From an uncultured Bacteroidales bacterium (GTDB lineage Bacteria; Bacteroidota; Bacteroidia; Bacteroidales; Bacteroidaceae): a DNA stretch of 58,379 nt. The stretch lies in the NCBI GenBank assembly GCA_902760345.1, contig CACWFY010000026.1, positions 1 through 58,379 of the forward strand. Reading direction: 5' to 3'. This document shows positions 34,087 to 41,709 of this stretch, one piece after another; within the stretch, counting starts at the first letter, position 1; the number at the start of each line of letters is the position of its first letter. Both the position numbers and the translations under genes were made by a program. The notes beneath the pieces are model-generated. The model made no database searches and had not been told where the DNA came from. It saw only the letters and a program-made list of their open reading frames with translations.

Positions 34087-34893
34087 ATGAAAGAGAAGAT
34101 TCTGTTCACCAAGATGCATGGAGCGGGCAACGACTATATTTACGTCAATACCTTATTATATTATGTGGCCAATCCAGAGCAGGCAGCCATTGCTTGGAGC
34201 GACCGCCATAAAGGCATTGGTAGCGACGGGCTGGTGCTCATTGGAGCATCGCCGGTGCCAGAGGCCGACTTCTCCATGCGTATTTTCAATGCCGACGGCT
34301 CAGAGGCGATGATGTGTGGAAACGCATCCAGATGTATTGGTAAATACCTCTACGAACGGGGACTTACTACCAAGACAAGCATTCGTCTGCTCACGCTTTC
34401 TGGCATTAAAGTGCTCGAACTTCATGTAACCGACAATGTCGTCGAGCGGGTTACCGTCGATATGCTTGAGCCCCAGTTCGAAAATGCCGAGCAGTACATT
34501 CCGTCGCGAGGCCTTGGTATGGGCACCTTCGTGTCTATGGGAAATCCTCACTTCGTGATTTTTACAGATTTTATTGACCAGGTAGGCGAGATGGGCCCCA
34601 TGTTGGAGCATCATCTCGCCTTTCCCCAACGTTGTAACATCGAACTGGCACGTGTAGAGGCCGATGGTACCATCCGTACCAGGGTGTGGGAGCGCGGCAG
34701 TGGCATCACTCAGGCCTGTGGAACAGGTGCCTGTGCTACGGCTGTGGCTGCTTGTCTGACCGGTCGTGCTGGCCGACACTCCACCATCGTGATGGATGGC
34801 GGCACGCTCGACATTGAGTGGCGCGAGTCCGACAATCATGTCTATATGACCGGCCCCGCCGCGTTTGTCTTCGATGGTGAAATAGAAATATAA
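34087..34893 (+). CDS. dapF: Diaminopimelate epimerase
   Basis: A 268-residue cofactor-free epimerase that turns LL- into meso-diaminopimelate for peptidoglycan and lysine. The start [20 protein letters not shown] at 34087 matches the family; an upstream ATG at 34045 lies before the promoter box. The two catalytic Cys are in [14 protein letters not shown] and [11 protein letters not shown]. The gene is followed after 13 bases by dapL, forming a two-gene operon for the last steps of the aminotransferase route to meso-DAP. Confidence 0.95.
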   Translation: MKEKILFTKMHGAGNDYIYVNTLLYYVANPEQAAIAWSDRHKGIGSDGLVLIGASPVPEADFSMRIFNADGSEAMMCGNASRCIGKYLYERGLTTKTSIRLLTLSGIKVLELHVTDNVVERVTVDMLEPQFENAEQYIPSRGLGMGTFVSMGNPHFVIFTDFIDQVGEMGPMLEHHLAFPQRCNIELARVEADGTIRTRVWERGSGITQACGTGACATAVAACLTGRAGRHSTIVMDGGTLDIEWRESDNHVYMTGPAAFVFDGEIEI

Positions 34894-34906
34894 AAGAAAA
34901 TAAAAT

Positions 34907-36142
34907 ATGGCATTAGTAAACGATCATTTCTTGAAGTTGCCGAACAACTACCTGTTCGCTGATATCGCCAAAAAGGTCAATGCCTTTAAGGCTACGCATC
35001 CTAAGTGTGACGTCATATCGCTGGGTATAGGCGATGTGACACAACCCTTGGCACCTGCCGTTATTAAGGCTATCCACAAGGCAGCCGACGAGATGGCTAC
35101 CTGTCAGGGCTTTCGCGGCTATGGTCCTGAGCAGGGCTATGATTTCCTGCGTGATGCCATCCTCAAGAACGATTTTCTGACCCGCGGCATCCATCTCGAC
35201 CGCGACGAGGTCTTTATCAACGATGGTGCCAAGAGTGATACAGGCAATATCCAAGAGTTGGTGCGCTGGGATAACTCCATTGGTGTTACCGATCCTATCT
35301 ATCCTGTTTACATCGATTCTAACGTGATGATTGGTCGTGCTGGCTGGAAGGGCGACGACGGCCGCTGGTCGAACGTCATGTATATGCCGTGTAATGCCGA
35401 AAACGGCTTTGTGCCGAAGATTCCCGATCGTCGCGTCGACGTCATCTATCTGTGCTATCCTAACAACCCTACAGGTACGGTTATTACTAAAGAGGAGTTG
35501 CGCAAGTGGGTGAACTATGCCTTGAAGAACGACACCCTCATCTTCTACGATGCCGCCTATCAGGCTTACATCCAAGACGAAAAAATTCCTCACTCCATCT
35601 ACGAGATACGTGGTGCCCGTAAGTGTGCCATCGAGTTCCATTCGTACTCCAAGACCGCTGGCTTTACAGGTGTGCGTTGTGGCTACACCATCGTTCCAAA
35701 AGAGGTCACTGCCGCCACGCTCACTGGCGAGCGCATTCCATTGAATCCTTTGTGGAATCGTCGCCAGTGCACCAAGTTCAATGGCACCAGCTATATCTCC
35801 CAGCGTGCAGCCGAAGCGATCTATACCCCAGAGGGAAAGGTGCAGATTAAGGAAACGATTAACTACTATATGCAGAATGCCAAGAAAATGCTCAACACGC
35901 TGCGCGGCTTAGGATTTGAGTGCTATGGTGGCGAGAATGCCCCCTACATCTGGGCAAAGACCCCTGAAAACAGCGGTTCGTGGCAGTTCTTCGAGGAGAT
36001 GCTCTATGGTGCCCACGTAGTCTGCACGCCTGGCGTAGGCTTCGGTCCTTCGGGCGAAGGCTACGTCCGCTTCACCGCCTTTGGCAGTCACGAGCAGACC
36101 GACGAGGCCCTGCAGCGCATAGAAACTTGGCTAAAGAAATAA
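34907..36142 (+). CDS. dapL: LL-diaminopimelate aminotransferase
   Basis: A 411-residue PLP enzyme (fold type I) that converts tetrahydrodipicolinate directly to LL-diaminopimelate using glutamate. Start ALVNDHFLKLPNNYLFADIA and CYPNNPTGTVI, with the PLP lysine in HSYSKTAGFTGVRCGY near residue 249, are characteristic of DapL. Its presence means that this organism does not need the succinylase or acetylase steps. Located directly after dapF; a bidirectional terminator follows. Confidence 0.95.
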   Translation: MALVNDHFLKLPNNYLFADIAKKVNAFKATHPKCDVISLGIGDVTQPLAPAVIKAIHKAADEMATCQGFRGYGPEQGYDFLRDAILKNDFLTRGIHLDRDEVFINDGAKSDTGNIQELVRWDNSIGVTDPIYPVYIDSNVMIGRAGWKGDDGRWSNVMYMPCNAENGFVPKIPDRRVDVIYLCYPNNPTGTVITKEELRKWVNYALKNDTLIFYDAAYQAYIQDEKIPHSIYEIRGARKCAIEFHSYSKTAGFTGVRCGYTIVPKEVTAATLTGERIPLNPLWNRRQCTKFNGTSYISQRAAEAIYTPEGKVQIKETINYYMQNAKKMLNTLRGLGFECYGGENAPYIWAKTPENSGSWQFFEEMLYGAHVVCTPGVGFGPSGEGYVRFTAFGSHEQTDEALQRIETWLKK

Positions 36143-36185
36143 GAAAAAGCTTTTTCAAAGTAATCAAGGTTCCCCTTATATATAT

Positions 36186-36209
36186 AAAGCACTGCCACGG
36201 CAGTGCTTT
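36186..36209 (+). terminator. Terminator between dapL and nrdG
   Basis: AAAGCACTGC / GCAGTGCTTT, a 10-bp stem with loop CACG, followed by ATTGTTT. It is nearly symmetric and lies between two convergent genes, so it may serve both strands. Confidence 0.75.
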
Positions 36210-36249
36210 ATTGTTTCATCGAGGTTTAATTCCTGGGTATCTTGCGCCT

Positions 36250-36732
36250 TTATATCGCGATATTACTCTGACGCCAGAAGCGGTAGGTGATATCTTCGAA
36301 TGCGCCGTCGGCCTTCTGCCGATACATGCGCTGGTTGGTCGTTGACGACTTCAACGGGCCCAGATGCTTGATGTAGGGGCCAATCTTGATATAGTCGAAG
36401 TCGTGCTTGTTGACCACTGACGGCACACGGATGCGTCCACTGTACCACGCCACATGAAACTGGGGGTGGTACTCGTGGATGTACTGTGCCAGCTGGTTGA
36501 CGCCTACGGGATCTGCATCACCGCCCATAAAGGATATGCAGGTGATGTCGGTGCCGTACTGCGACACGAAATCGTCGATAGCATTCGTATCCAGCGGCAT
36601 ACCGATGTCATCCCACAGATAATGGCTGTGACAACCCGGGCAGTGACACGGGCAATTAGAAATATTGATTGCCAATGTCACTTCGTCGGGTATCTCCTGA
36701 AAAACAACTCCTGTATTAACGTATTTCAGCAT
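36250..36732 (-). CDS. nrdG: Anaerobic ribonucleotide reductase activating protein (radical SAM)
   Basis: A 160-residue radical SAM activase that puts the glycyl radical on NrdD. The cluster motif CPCHCPGC (CxxxCxxC) lies at about residues 28-35, followed by HSHYLWDDIG, and CISFMGGDADPV carries the glycine-rich SAM motif. Length is normal. It starts four bases after the nrdD stop, so the two are one operon. Confidence 0.93.
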   Translation of the reverse strand: MLKYVNTGVVFQEIPDEVTLAINISNCPCHCPGCHSHYLWDDIGMPLDTNAIDDFVSQYGTDITCISFMGGDADPVGVNQLAQYIHEYHPQFHVAWYSGRIRVPSVVNKHDFDYIKIGPYIKHLGPLKSSTTNQRMYRQKADGAFEDITYRFWRQSNIAI

Positions 36733-36735
36733 GGC

Positions 36736-38835
36736 TTAAGCCTCCGCATGTGCATAGTAACGACGTGAGGCTTCTTCCTGGCGGGCCTGCGAGAAGTTCG
36801 AGACACGCTTCAGATAACCAATGATACGCGTCATGTAGTCCACATTCTTTGAGTGGCAGTGGGGGCACTCCTTCAGATAGCGCTTGTCGATGTGTCCGCA
36901 GTCGTTGCATACGGTGTTGGGGATGTTGAACGTGAAGTAGTTGCAGCCCTCCTTGGCAGCGACCTTCAGCAGATGCAGGTACTGCTCCTTCGATAGGTGC
37001 TCGTCGAGGTTCATGTGCAGGGCGGAGCCACCAGTCAGGTGCTCGATATAGGGAGCGCCGTGCAGTTTGAACTTGTCGATAACGCTGAGCGAGTCGTCCT
37101 CGACAACATAGAAATAGCTGTTGTAGCAGTCGCGAGGAACAAAGTAGCCGTCCTCACGGTCCCACTTGGCATGCTTCACGCCGACGTTCTCGGCAGGAAT
37201 CATCTCGCAGTTGAACATCACGTCCTTCGTGCGGTACTGCTTGTTGTACTTCTCGATCAGTCCGAGAATGCCCTGTACGAACTTCTTGTAGTCGTCGTTA
37301 GGCGTAATCTTCAGGCCCATGAATTCAGCAGCCTCCACCAAACCGTTGATGCCGATGGTCAGGTACTGGCGACCGATGTTGATGTAGCCAGCATCGAACA
37401 AGGGCAGCATGCCATGCTCCTGCAGTTCCTTCAGATTCTCGTTATAGGCGAGCTGTACCTTGTGGCAGAGATCGATCACGCTGCCCAGATACTCCAGATA
37501 GTCCAACTTATGGTTGACGGCATACTGGACGCAACGGTTCAGGTTGATGGTGAGCACCGACTTCGAACCTGTCGACACACCACCGGCACCCAGCGTATAG
37601 CTAAAGCCATTGTCGGTAATCTCGTTGCGCAGACGGCAGCAAGAGCTGAGCGAGTCGGCATTGTTGCTCATATAGGTAAAGAACGAGTGCCCCTCAGCAT
37701 ACATCTCGGCCGTGAAGTCGCCCCACTCCTTATCCTTGGGCTCGCCATTCTCGTCGACCAGTAGAGCCATCGTCTCTACGGGGAAGGTCAGCAGGGTCTT
37801 CGTGCGCTCCTGGTTGAACCACTTCATGAAGCGCTTCTGCAACCAAGAGAGTCCGTCCCAGTCGGGCTGAGAGCCATCGGGGAAGTAGAACTCACCAAAG
37901 ATGCTCTGGAAATAATACTTGTCATAGTAGGCGACATTCCAGAACACGGCCTGATAGTTACGGGCACCTGTCGGCTGGTTCAGCGAATAGACAATCTGCT
38001 CGAAATAGTCGGTGATGACCTTGTCGATGGTGCGCTTCTTCAGCGACATGTCAGCCTGCTGCTCAGGATGCTTCCAATAGTCCTGACCGTACTCCTTGCC
38101 GATGAAGTAGTTCATGTACATCAGGAACTCAGGCGTAGCGCAGGCTCCTGCCAGCATCGAGCTAACCATGAACACCATGTTGATGAAGCCACCTGCAAAC
38201 GACTTCAGGTTGGTGGGAGCCGTCGAGTTCCCGCCAATGGCCGTCGTACCGCCAATGAGCCAGGGGTACATGGTGATAGAGGCGCAGTAGTTAGCCAGCG
38301 AGGTCTCGTCATTCTTATAGATAAAGTGGTGGGTCAGCTTGTCGATGTACTCGTCGGCCAACTCTTTGCCGTACATCTTCTTGATGCGCTCGGTCAGCAG
38401 ACGGCGGTTCAGGCGGATGAAGTTCGACTTGGGTAACTCACCAATCAGCGTGGCGATGTTCTTATGTTCCACATTGGCGTTAGCGTCAAACTTAGAGCTG
38501 GTGGCAGCGTTGGCCGACTCCATATAATCGGTCAGGAACTGCAACTTCTGCAACGTCTCACGATCTTCGGTGTGAGCCTGACGATAAAGCATGAACGATT
38601 TGGCCACCTTGTAGAAGCCTTCACGCATCAAGGCTTCCTCGACCTGGTTCTGGATATCCTCGACTTTGATGTCATCCTTCATGTCCAGATGACTGAGGAT
38701 CTTGGAGATGGTGCCTAGGTCAGCAGGTTCATTCACACTCTCGAACGCCTTGACAATGGCGTTCATAATCTTGTCCAACGAGAACTGGTCTTTAGAACCG
38801 TCACGTTTTGTAATGGTAAAATTTTTAATTTCCAT
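36736..38835 (-). CDS. nrdD: Anaerobic ribonucleoside-triphosphate reductase (class III)
   Basis: A 699-residue glycyl-radical enzyme that makes deoxynucleotides without oxygen. An N-terminal ATP-cone (ITKRDGSKDQFSLDKIMNAI) is followed by the barrel with SLSSCCRLRNEI. The C-terminal zinc site is CNDCGHIDKRYLKECPHC and the radical glycine lies in RIIGYLKRVSNFSQ. Full length. Two similar palindromes lie in its long leader. Confidence 0.95.
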   Translation of the reverse strand: MEIKNFTITKRDGSKDQFSLDKIMNAIVKAFESVNEPADLGTISKILSHLDMKDDIKVEDIQNQVEEALMREGFYKVAKSFMLYRQAHTEDRETLQKLQFLTDYMESANAATSSKFDANANVEHKNIATLIGELPKSNFIRLNRRLLTERIKKMYGKELADEYIDKLTHHFIYKNDETSLANYCASITMYPWLIGGTTAIGGNSTAPTNLKSFAGGFINMVFMVSSMLAGACATPEFLMYMNYFIGKEYGQDYWKHPEQQADMSLKKRTIDKVITDYFEQIVYSLNQPTGARNYQAVFWNVAYYDKYYFQSIFGEFYFPDGSQPDWDGLSWLQKRFMKWFNQERTKTLLTFPVETMALLVDENGEPKDKEWGDFTAEMYAEGHSFFTYMSNNADSLSSCCRLRNEITDNGFSYTLGAGGVSTGSKSVLTINLNRCVQYAVNHKLDYLEYLGSVIDLCHKVQLAYNENLKELQEHGMLPLFDAGYINIGRQYLTIGINGLVEAAEFMGLKITPNDDYKKFVQGILGLIEKYNKQYRTKDVMFNCEMIPAENVGVKHAKWDREDGYFVPRDCYNSYFYVVEDDSLSVIDKFKLHGAPYIEHLTGGSALHMNLDEHLSKEQYLHLLKVAAKEGCNYFTFNIPNTVCNDCGHIDKRYLKECPHCHSKNVDYMTRIIGYLKRVSNFSQARQEEASRRYYAHAEA

Positions 38836-38908
38836 TTTATTTTTCTCTATTATCTTATTTTAGTTACTGTCTATCTTTCAACGGTTAACGTTTCTTTTGC
38901 TCACCGAA

Positions 38909-38974
38909 AAGTTTTCCATTTTGGACAACTTTTTGATTTCCTTTCCGCAAAAAGTTTCCCGTTTTGGGAAACTC
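38909..38974 (-). promoter_or_regulatory. Two palindromic boxes in the nrdDG leader
   Basis: Plus-strand AAGTTTTCCATTTTGGACA (palindrome 38909-38931, one mismatch) and AAGTTTCCCGTTTTGGGAAA (38952-38974) are alike and their centres are 43 bases apart, about four helical turns. The second lies just after the expected start of transcription. They could be operator sites or paired RNA hairpins. Confidence 0.55.
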
Positions 38975-38984
38975 TTAGCGCTTG

Positions 38985-38992
38985 CAAAGGTA
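38985..38992 (-). promoter_or_regulatory. nrdDG promoter, -7 box
   Basis: Minus-strand TACCTTTG, about 150 bases before the nrdD start codon. No clear -33 box was seen. Confidence 0.5.
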
Positions 38993-39141
38993 GTAAAAAA
39001 TGCCAAAACTACGATATGTTTTAGGCAGAAAAATTTGCAAAAAATAGTTAATCTATATTTCTACCGATGAAACCATGCGAAGTGATGACGTTTCAAAATC
39101 TCGTGCGTCTTTTTAATACATTATATGTTATACCGCAAGTT

Positions 39142-40068
39142 ATGAACAATAGCAAGTATTATGGCGTGGTAGTGCCAATGGTCACTCCCGTCACTCAGGA
39201 CGGACAGATAGACGTAGAAGCCGTCAATCGTATTATAGAATTCTTTGCCACCAGCGGCGTATCACCTCTGTTGATGGGTACAACGGGTGAGGGTAACAGT
39301 GTTTCCCATGCCGACGGACAGTTGTTGGTCGAGACAGCCGTGCAGGCTCGCGACAACTTTCTCACCTCTCACACCTCACCTCTCACTTCTCAATTGATCT
39401 ATGCCGGACTGACAGGCAACTGCTTTGCAGAACAAGTACGCCAGGCAGAGATCTATACCGCCTTGGGTGCCGACGTGATTGTTGCCACGCTGCCCTCCTA
39501 CTATGCGCTGACGGCAGAGCAGATGTACGACTACTACAAGACGCTGGCCGACTGTATCACGGGACCGCTGATGCTCTACAACATCCTAGCCACCACCCAC
39601 ATGTCGATCCCCGTGGACATTATCCGCCGACTGGCCGACCACCCCAACATCGTAGGCCTGAAGGACTCTGAGCGCGACCTGAAGCGTATGGCGCAGTGTG
39701 TCGAGATTGCCAAGGGGCGTGACGACTTCGCCTACTTCTGTGGCTGGGCAGCACAGAGCACTCACTCGCTGGAACTGGGCGGCAACGGTATCGTTCCCTC
39801 GACAGGCAACTATGTGCCGGAGATGTTCCAACAGCTCTTCGACGCTGCCGTAGCTGGTGATATGGCTACTGCCAACCGCTTGCAGGACGAGACCAATGAG
39901 ATTGCCAAGATCTACCAGAAAGACCGCACACTCGGACAGAGTCTGACCGCCCTGAAGGTGATGATGCAGACCAAAGATCTCTGCGAGCCCTGGATGCTTA
40001 TGCCGCTGACTCGCCTTTCCGCTGACGAAGAGCAGGCGATAGCCGCCAAGACCACAGCCCTGTCGTAA
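39142..40068 (+). CDS. Dihydrodipicolinate synthase/N-acetylneuraminate lyase family aldolase
   Basis: About 308 residues from ATG at 39142 (MNNSKYYGVVVPMVTPVTQD); a further-upstream ATG adds non-family sequence. The (beta/alpha)8 Schiff-base aldolase motifs are present: GTTGEGNS, LPSYYALTAEQMYDYY, YNILATT with the Tyr, and GLKDSERD with the Lys. Such enzymes split or form 2-oxo acids. The downstream solute symporter, 24 bases away, suggests catabolism of an imported sugar acid or sialic-acid-like compound rather than lysine synthesis. A heptamer array adds LTSHTSPLTSQ in a loop. Substrate unknown. Confidence 0.83.
   Translation: MNNSKYYGVVVPMVTPVTQDGQIDVEAVNRIIEFFATSGVSPLLMGTTGEGNSVSHADGQLLVETAVQARDNFLTSHTSPLTSQLIYAGLTGNCFAEQVRQAEIYTALGADVIVATLPSYYALTAEQMYDYYKTLADCITGPLMLYNILATTHMSIPVDIIRRLADHPNIVGLKDSERDLKRMAQCVEIAKGRDDFAYFCGWAAQSTHSLELGGNGIVPSTGNYVPEMFQQLFDAAVAGDMATANRLQDETNEIAKIYQKDRTLGQSLTALKVMMQTKDLCEPWMLMPLTRLSADEEQAIAAKTTALS
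39361..39395 (+). repeat. Intragenic heptamer array CTCACCT (5 units) in the aldolase gene
   Basis: Units ctcacct, ctcacac, ctcacct, ctcactt, ctcaatt. They encode LTSHTSPLTSQ in the loop before the strand LIYAGLTGN, in frame. Confidence 0.85.
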
Positions 40069-40092
40069 TATCGTAATAACGTTACAACGCTA
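40061..40092. repeat. Octamer array TATCGTAA-like (4 units) between aldolase and symporter
   Basis: Units tgtcgtaa, tatcgtaa, taacgtta, caacgcta. The first holds the aldolase stop codon and the last runs to the symporter ATG. Confidence 0.55.
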
Positions 40093-41651
40093 TGCACATC
40101 ATCGACTACATCATCGTGCTGCTGTCGATTCTGGCGGCCATTGGCACAGGTGTCTGGTTTGCCCATAAGCAGAAAGACACGTCGCAGTATTTTGCCGGCG
40201 GTGGCAAGATTCCCGCCTGGGCAGTAGGCATCTCCATCTTCGCCACTCTGATATCAAGTGTGACATTCCTCGCCTACCCTGGCGCGGCATACGCCGACAA
40301 CTGGATACTTCTGGTGCAAGGTCTGATGGTGCCCATCGTGCTGCTGGCACTGGTCGGCATCATCGTGCCGCTGTTCCGCAAGGTCATCCGCCTGTCGACC
40401 TATGAATACTTCGAGCGGCGCTTCGGGCTCTTTGCCCGCCTGTATTCGTCGCTGGCCTTTACGCTGGGCCACTTTTCGAAGGCAGGCACGGTGTTCTTTC
40501 TTGTCTCGATGGCACTGGCGACGTTCCTCGACATCAACATCTACAGCATTGTCCTGGTGTTGGGCATCACCATCATCATCCTGACGCTGTTTGGCGGCAT
40601 GGAGGCCATCGTATGGATGGATGTAGCACAGGGATTCCTGCTCATTGGTGGCGGCATTATCTGCATCGGTATCCTGATGTTCGGTATTGAAGGTGGACCT
40701 ACCGAGACCTTTCGCATTGCCTCGGAATACCACAAGATCAACTTTGGCCCGTACGACTGGGATCTCACGCAGCTGACCTTCATCGTGATGGTGCTCAACG
40801 GCATCTTCTATGCCTTGCAGAAGTACGGCACCGACCAGACCATCGTACAGCGTTACCTGGCCGCCAAGAACGACCATGAAGCCAAGAAGGCCGCCTACAT
40901 CGGCGTGCTGATGTCCGTACCCATCTGGGCACTGTTTATGTTCATCGGCACGGCACTCTTCGCCTACTATCACGCTCAGGGCGCTCCACTATTGCCTGAA
41001 GGCATCAAGGCCGATGAGGTATTCCCCTACTTCATTGCCCACGAGTTGCCCGTAGGCATCCGCGGCCTCATCATAGCCGCCTTGGCCGCAGCAGCTATCT
41101 CGTCGCTCGACTCAGACCTGAACTGTCTGTCGGCCATTGCCGTACAAGACTATTATAAGCGCTTCCGGAAGGATGCCACCGACCAGCAACAGCTTCGCTT
41201 CGGCAGATGGATGGTCGTCGCTGCCGGCATAGGAGCAATAGGTGTGGCTTGTCTGTATATCTTCTGGGGCGGCGAGGGCGTACTGGGTGCGCTGTTCTCG
41301 CTCTATGCCATTTTCTCAGCAGGAATTGTGGGCATCTTCGTGCTGGGCCTGTTCAGTCGTCGTGCCAACAAGCAGGGACTGTATATCGGCATTGCCGCCG
41401 CTGTACTGTATACCGCCTATGCCGTGCTGACCTCTACAAAGGTAGACATCGACGGCGACGGCGTGAAGCAGACGTTGCTCGACCTGGGTAACTGGAATTT
41501 TTCTCACCATAAATATATGTTGGGTGTCTACAGCCACCTCATCGTCCTTATCGTGGGCTACGCGGCCAGCTATTTATTCAAAACCCCTCTGGCCGACAAG
41601 GAGCTTACCCTTTGGGGATATCTGGAAGAGCGTAAGAAAAAGAACGCATAA
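40092..41651 (+). CDS. Sodium:solute symporter (SSS family)
   Basis: A 519-residue membrane protein with about 13-14 helices. It begins IDYIIVLLSILAAIGTGVWF and has the family patterns SQYFAGGGKIPAWAVGISIF, STYEYFERRFG and the AAAAISSLDSDLNCLSAI block with the conserved sodium-site Ser/Asp. Members carry sugars, sialic acid, amino acids or vitamins with Na+. Its partner aldolase suggests a sugar acid or sialic-acid-like substrate. The transported compound cannot be decided. Confidence 0.9.
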   Translation: MHIIDYIIVLLSILAAIGTGVWFAHKQKDTSQYFAGGGKIPAWAVGISIFATLISSVTFLAYPGAAYADNWILLVQGLMVPIVLLALVGIIVPLFRKVIRLSTYEYFERRFGLFARLYSSLAFTLGHFSKAGTVFFLVSMALATFLDINIYSIVLVLGITIIILTLFGGMEAIVWMDVAQGFLLIGGGIICIGILMFGIEGGPTETFRIASEYHKINFGPYDWDLTQLTFIVMVLNGIFYALQKYGTDQTIVQRYLAAKNDHEAKKAAYIGVLMSVPIWALFMFIGTALFAYYHAQGAPLLPEGIKADEVFPYFIAHELPVGIRGLIIAALAAAAISSLDSDLNCLSAIAVQDYYKRFRKDATDQQQLRFGRWMVVAAGIGAIGVACLYIFWGGEGVLGALFSLYAIFSAGIVGIFVLGLFSRRANKQGLYIGIAAAVLYTAYAVLTSTKVDIDGDGVKQTLLDLGNWNFSHHKYMLGVYSHLIVLIVGYAASYLFKTPLADKELTLWGYLEERKKKNA

Positions 41652-41687
41652 AAATAGGGACTCGAAGCTATCACAGCATCGAGTCCC
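41651..41687 (-). terminator. Terminator after glnA
   Basis: GGGACTCGA / TCGAGTCCC, a 9-bp stem with a 13-base loop, followed on the minus strand by TATTTTTATG. It lies between the convergent symporter and glutamine synthetase genes. Confidence 0.75.
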
Positions 41688-41709
41688 CCACGCAAACTTT
41701 CAAACATTT

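Noticed and set aside
39142-40068. Calling the aldolase gene dapA of lysine synthesis
   Set aside because: It is linked to a symporter and has the NAL-like YNILATT motif; dapF and dapL are elsewhere and not co-transcribed with it.
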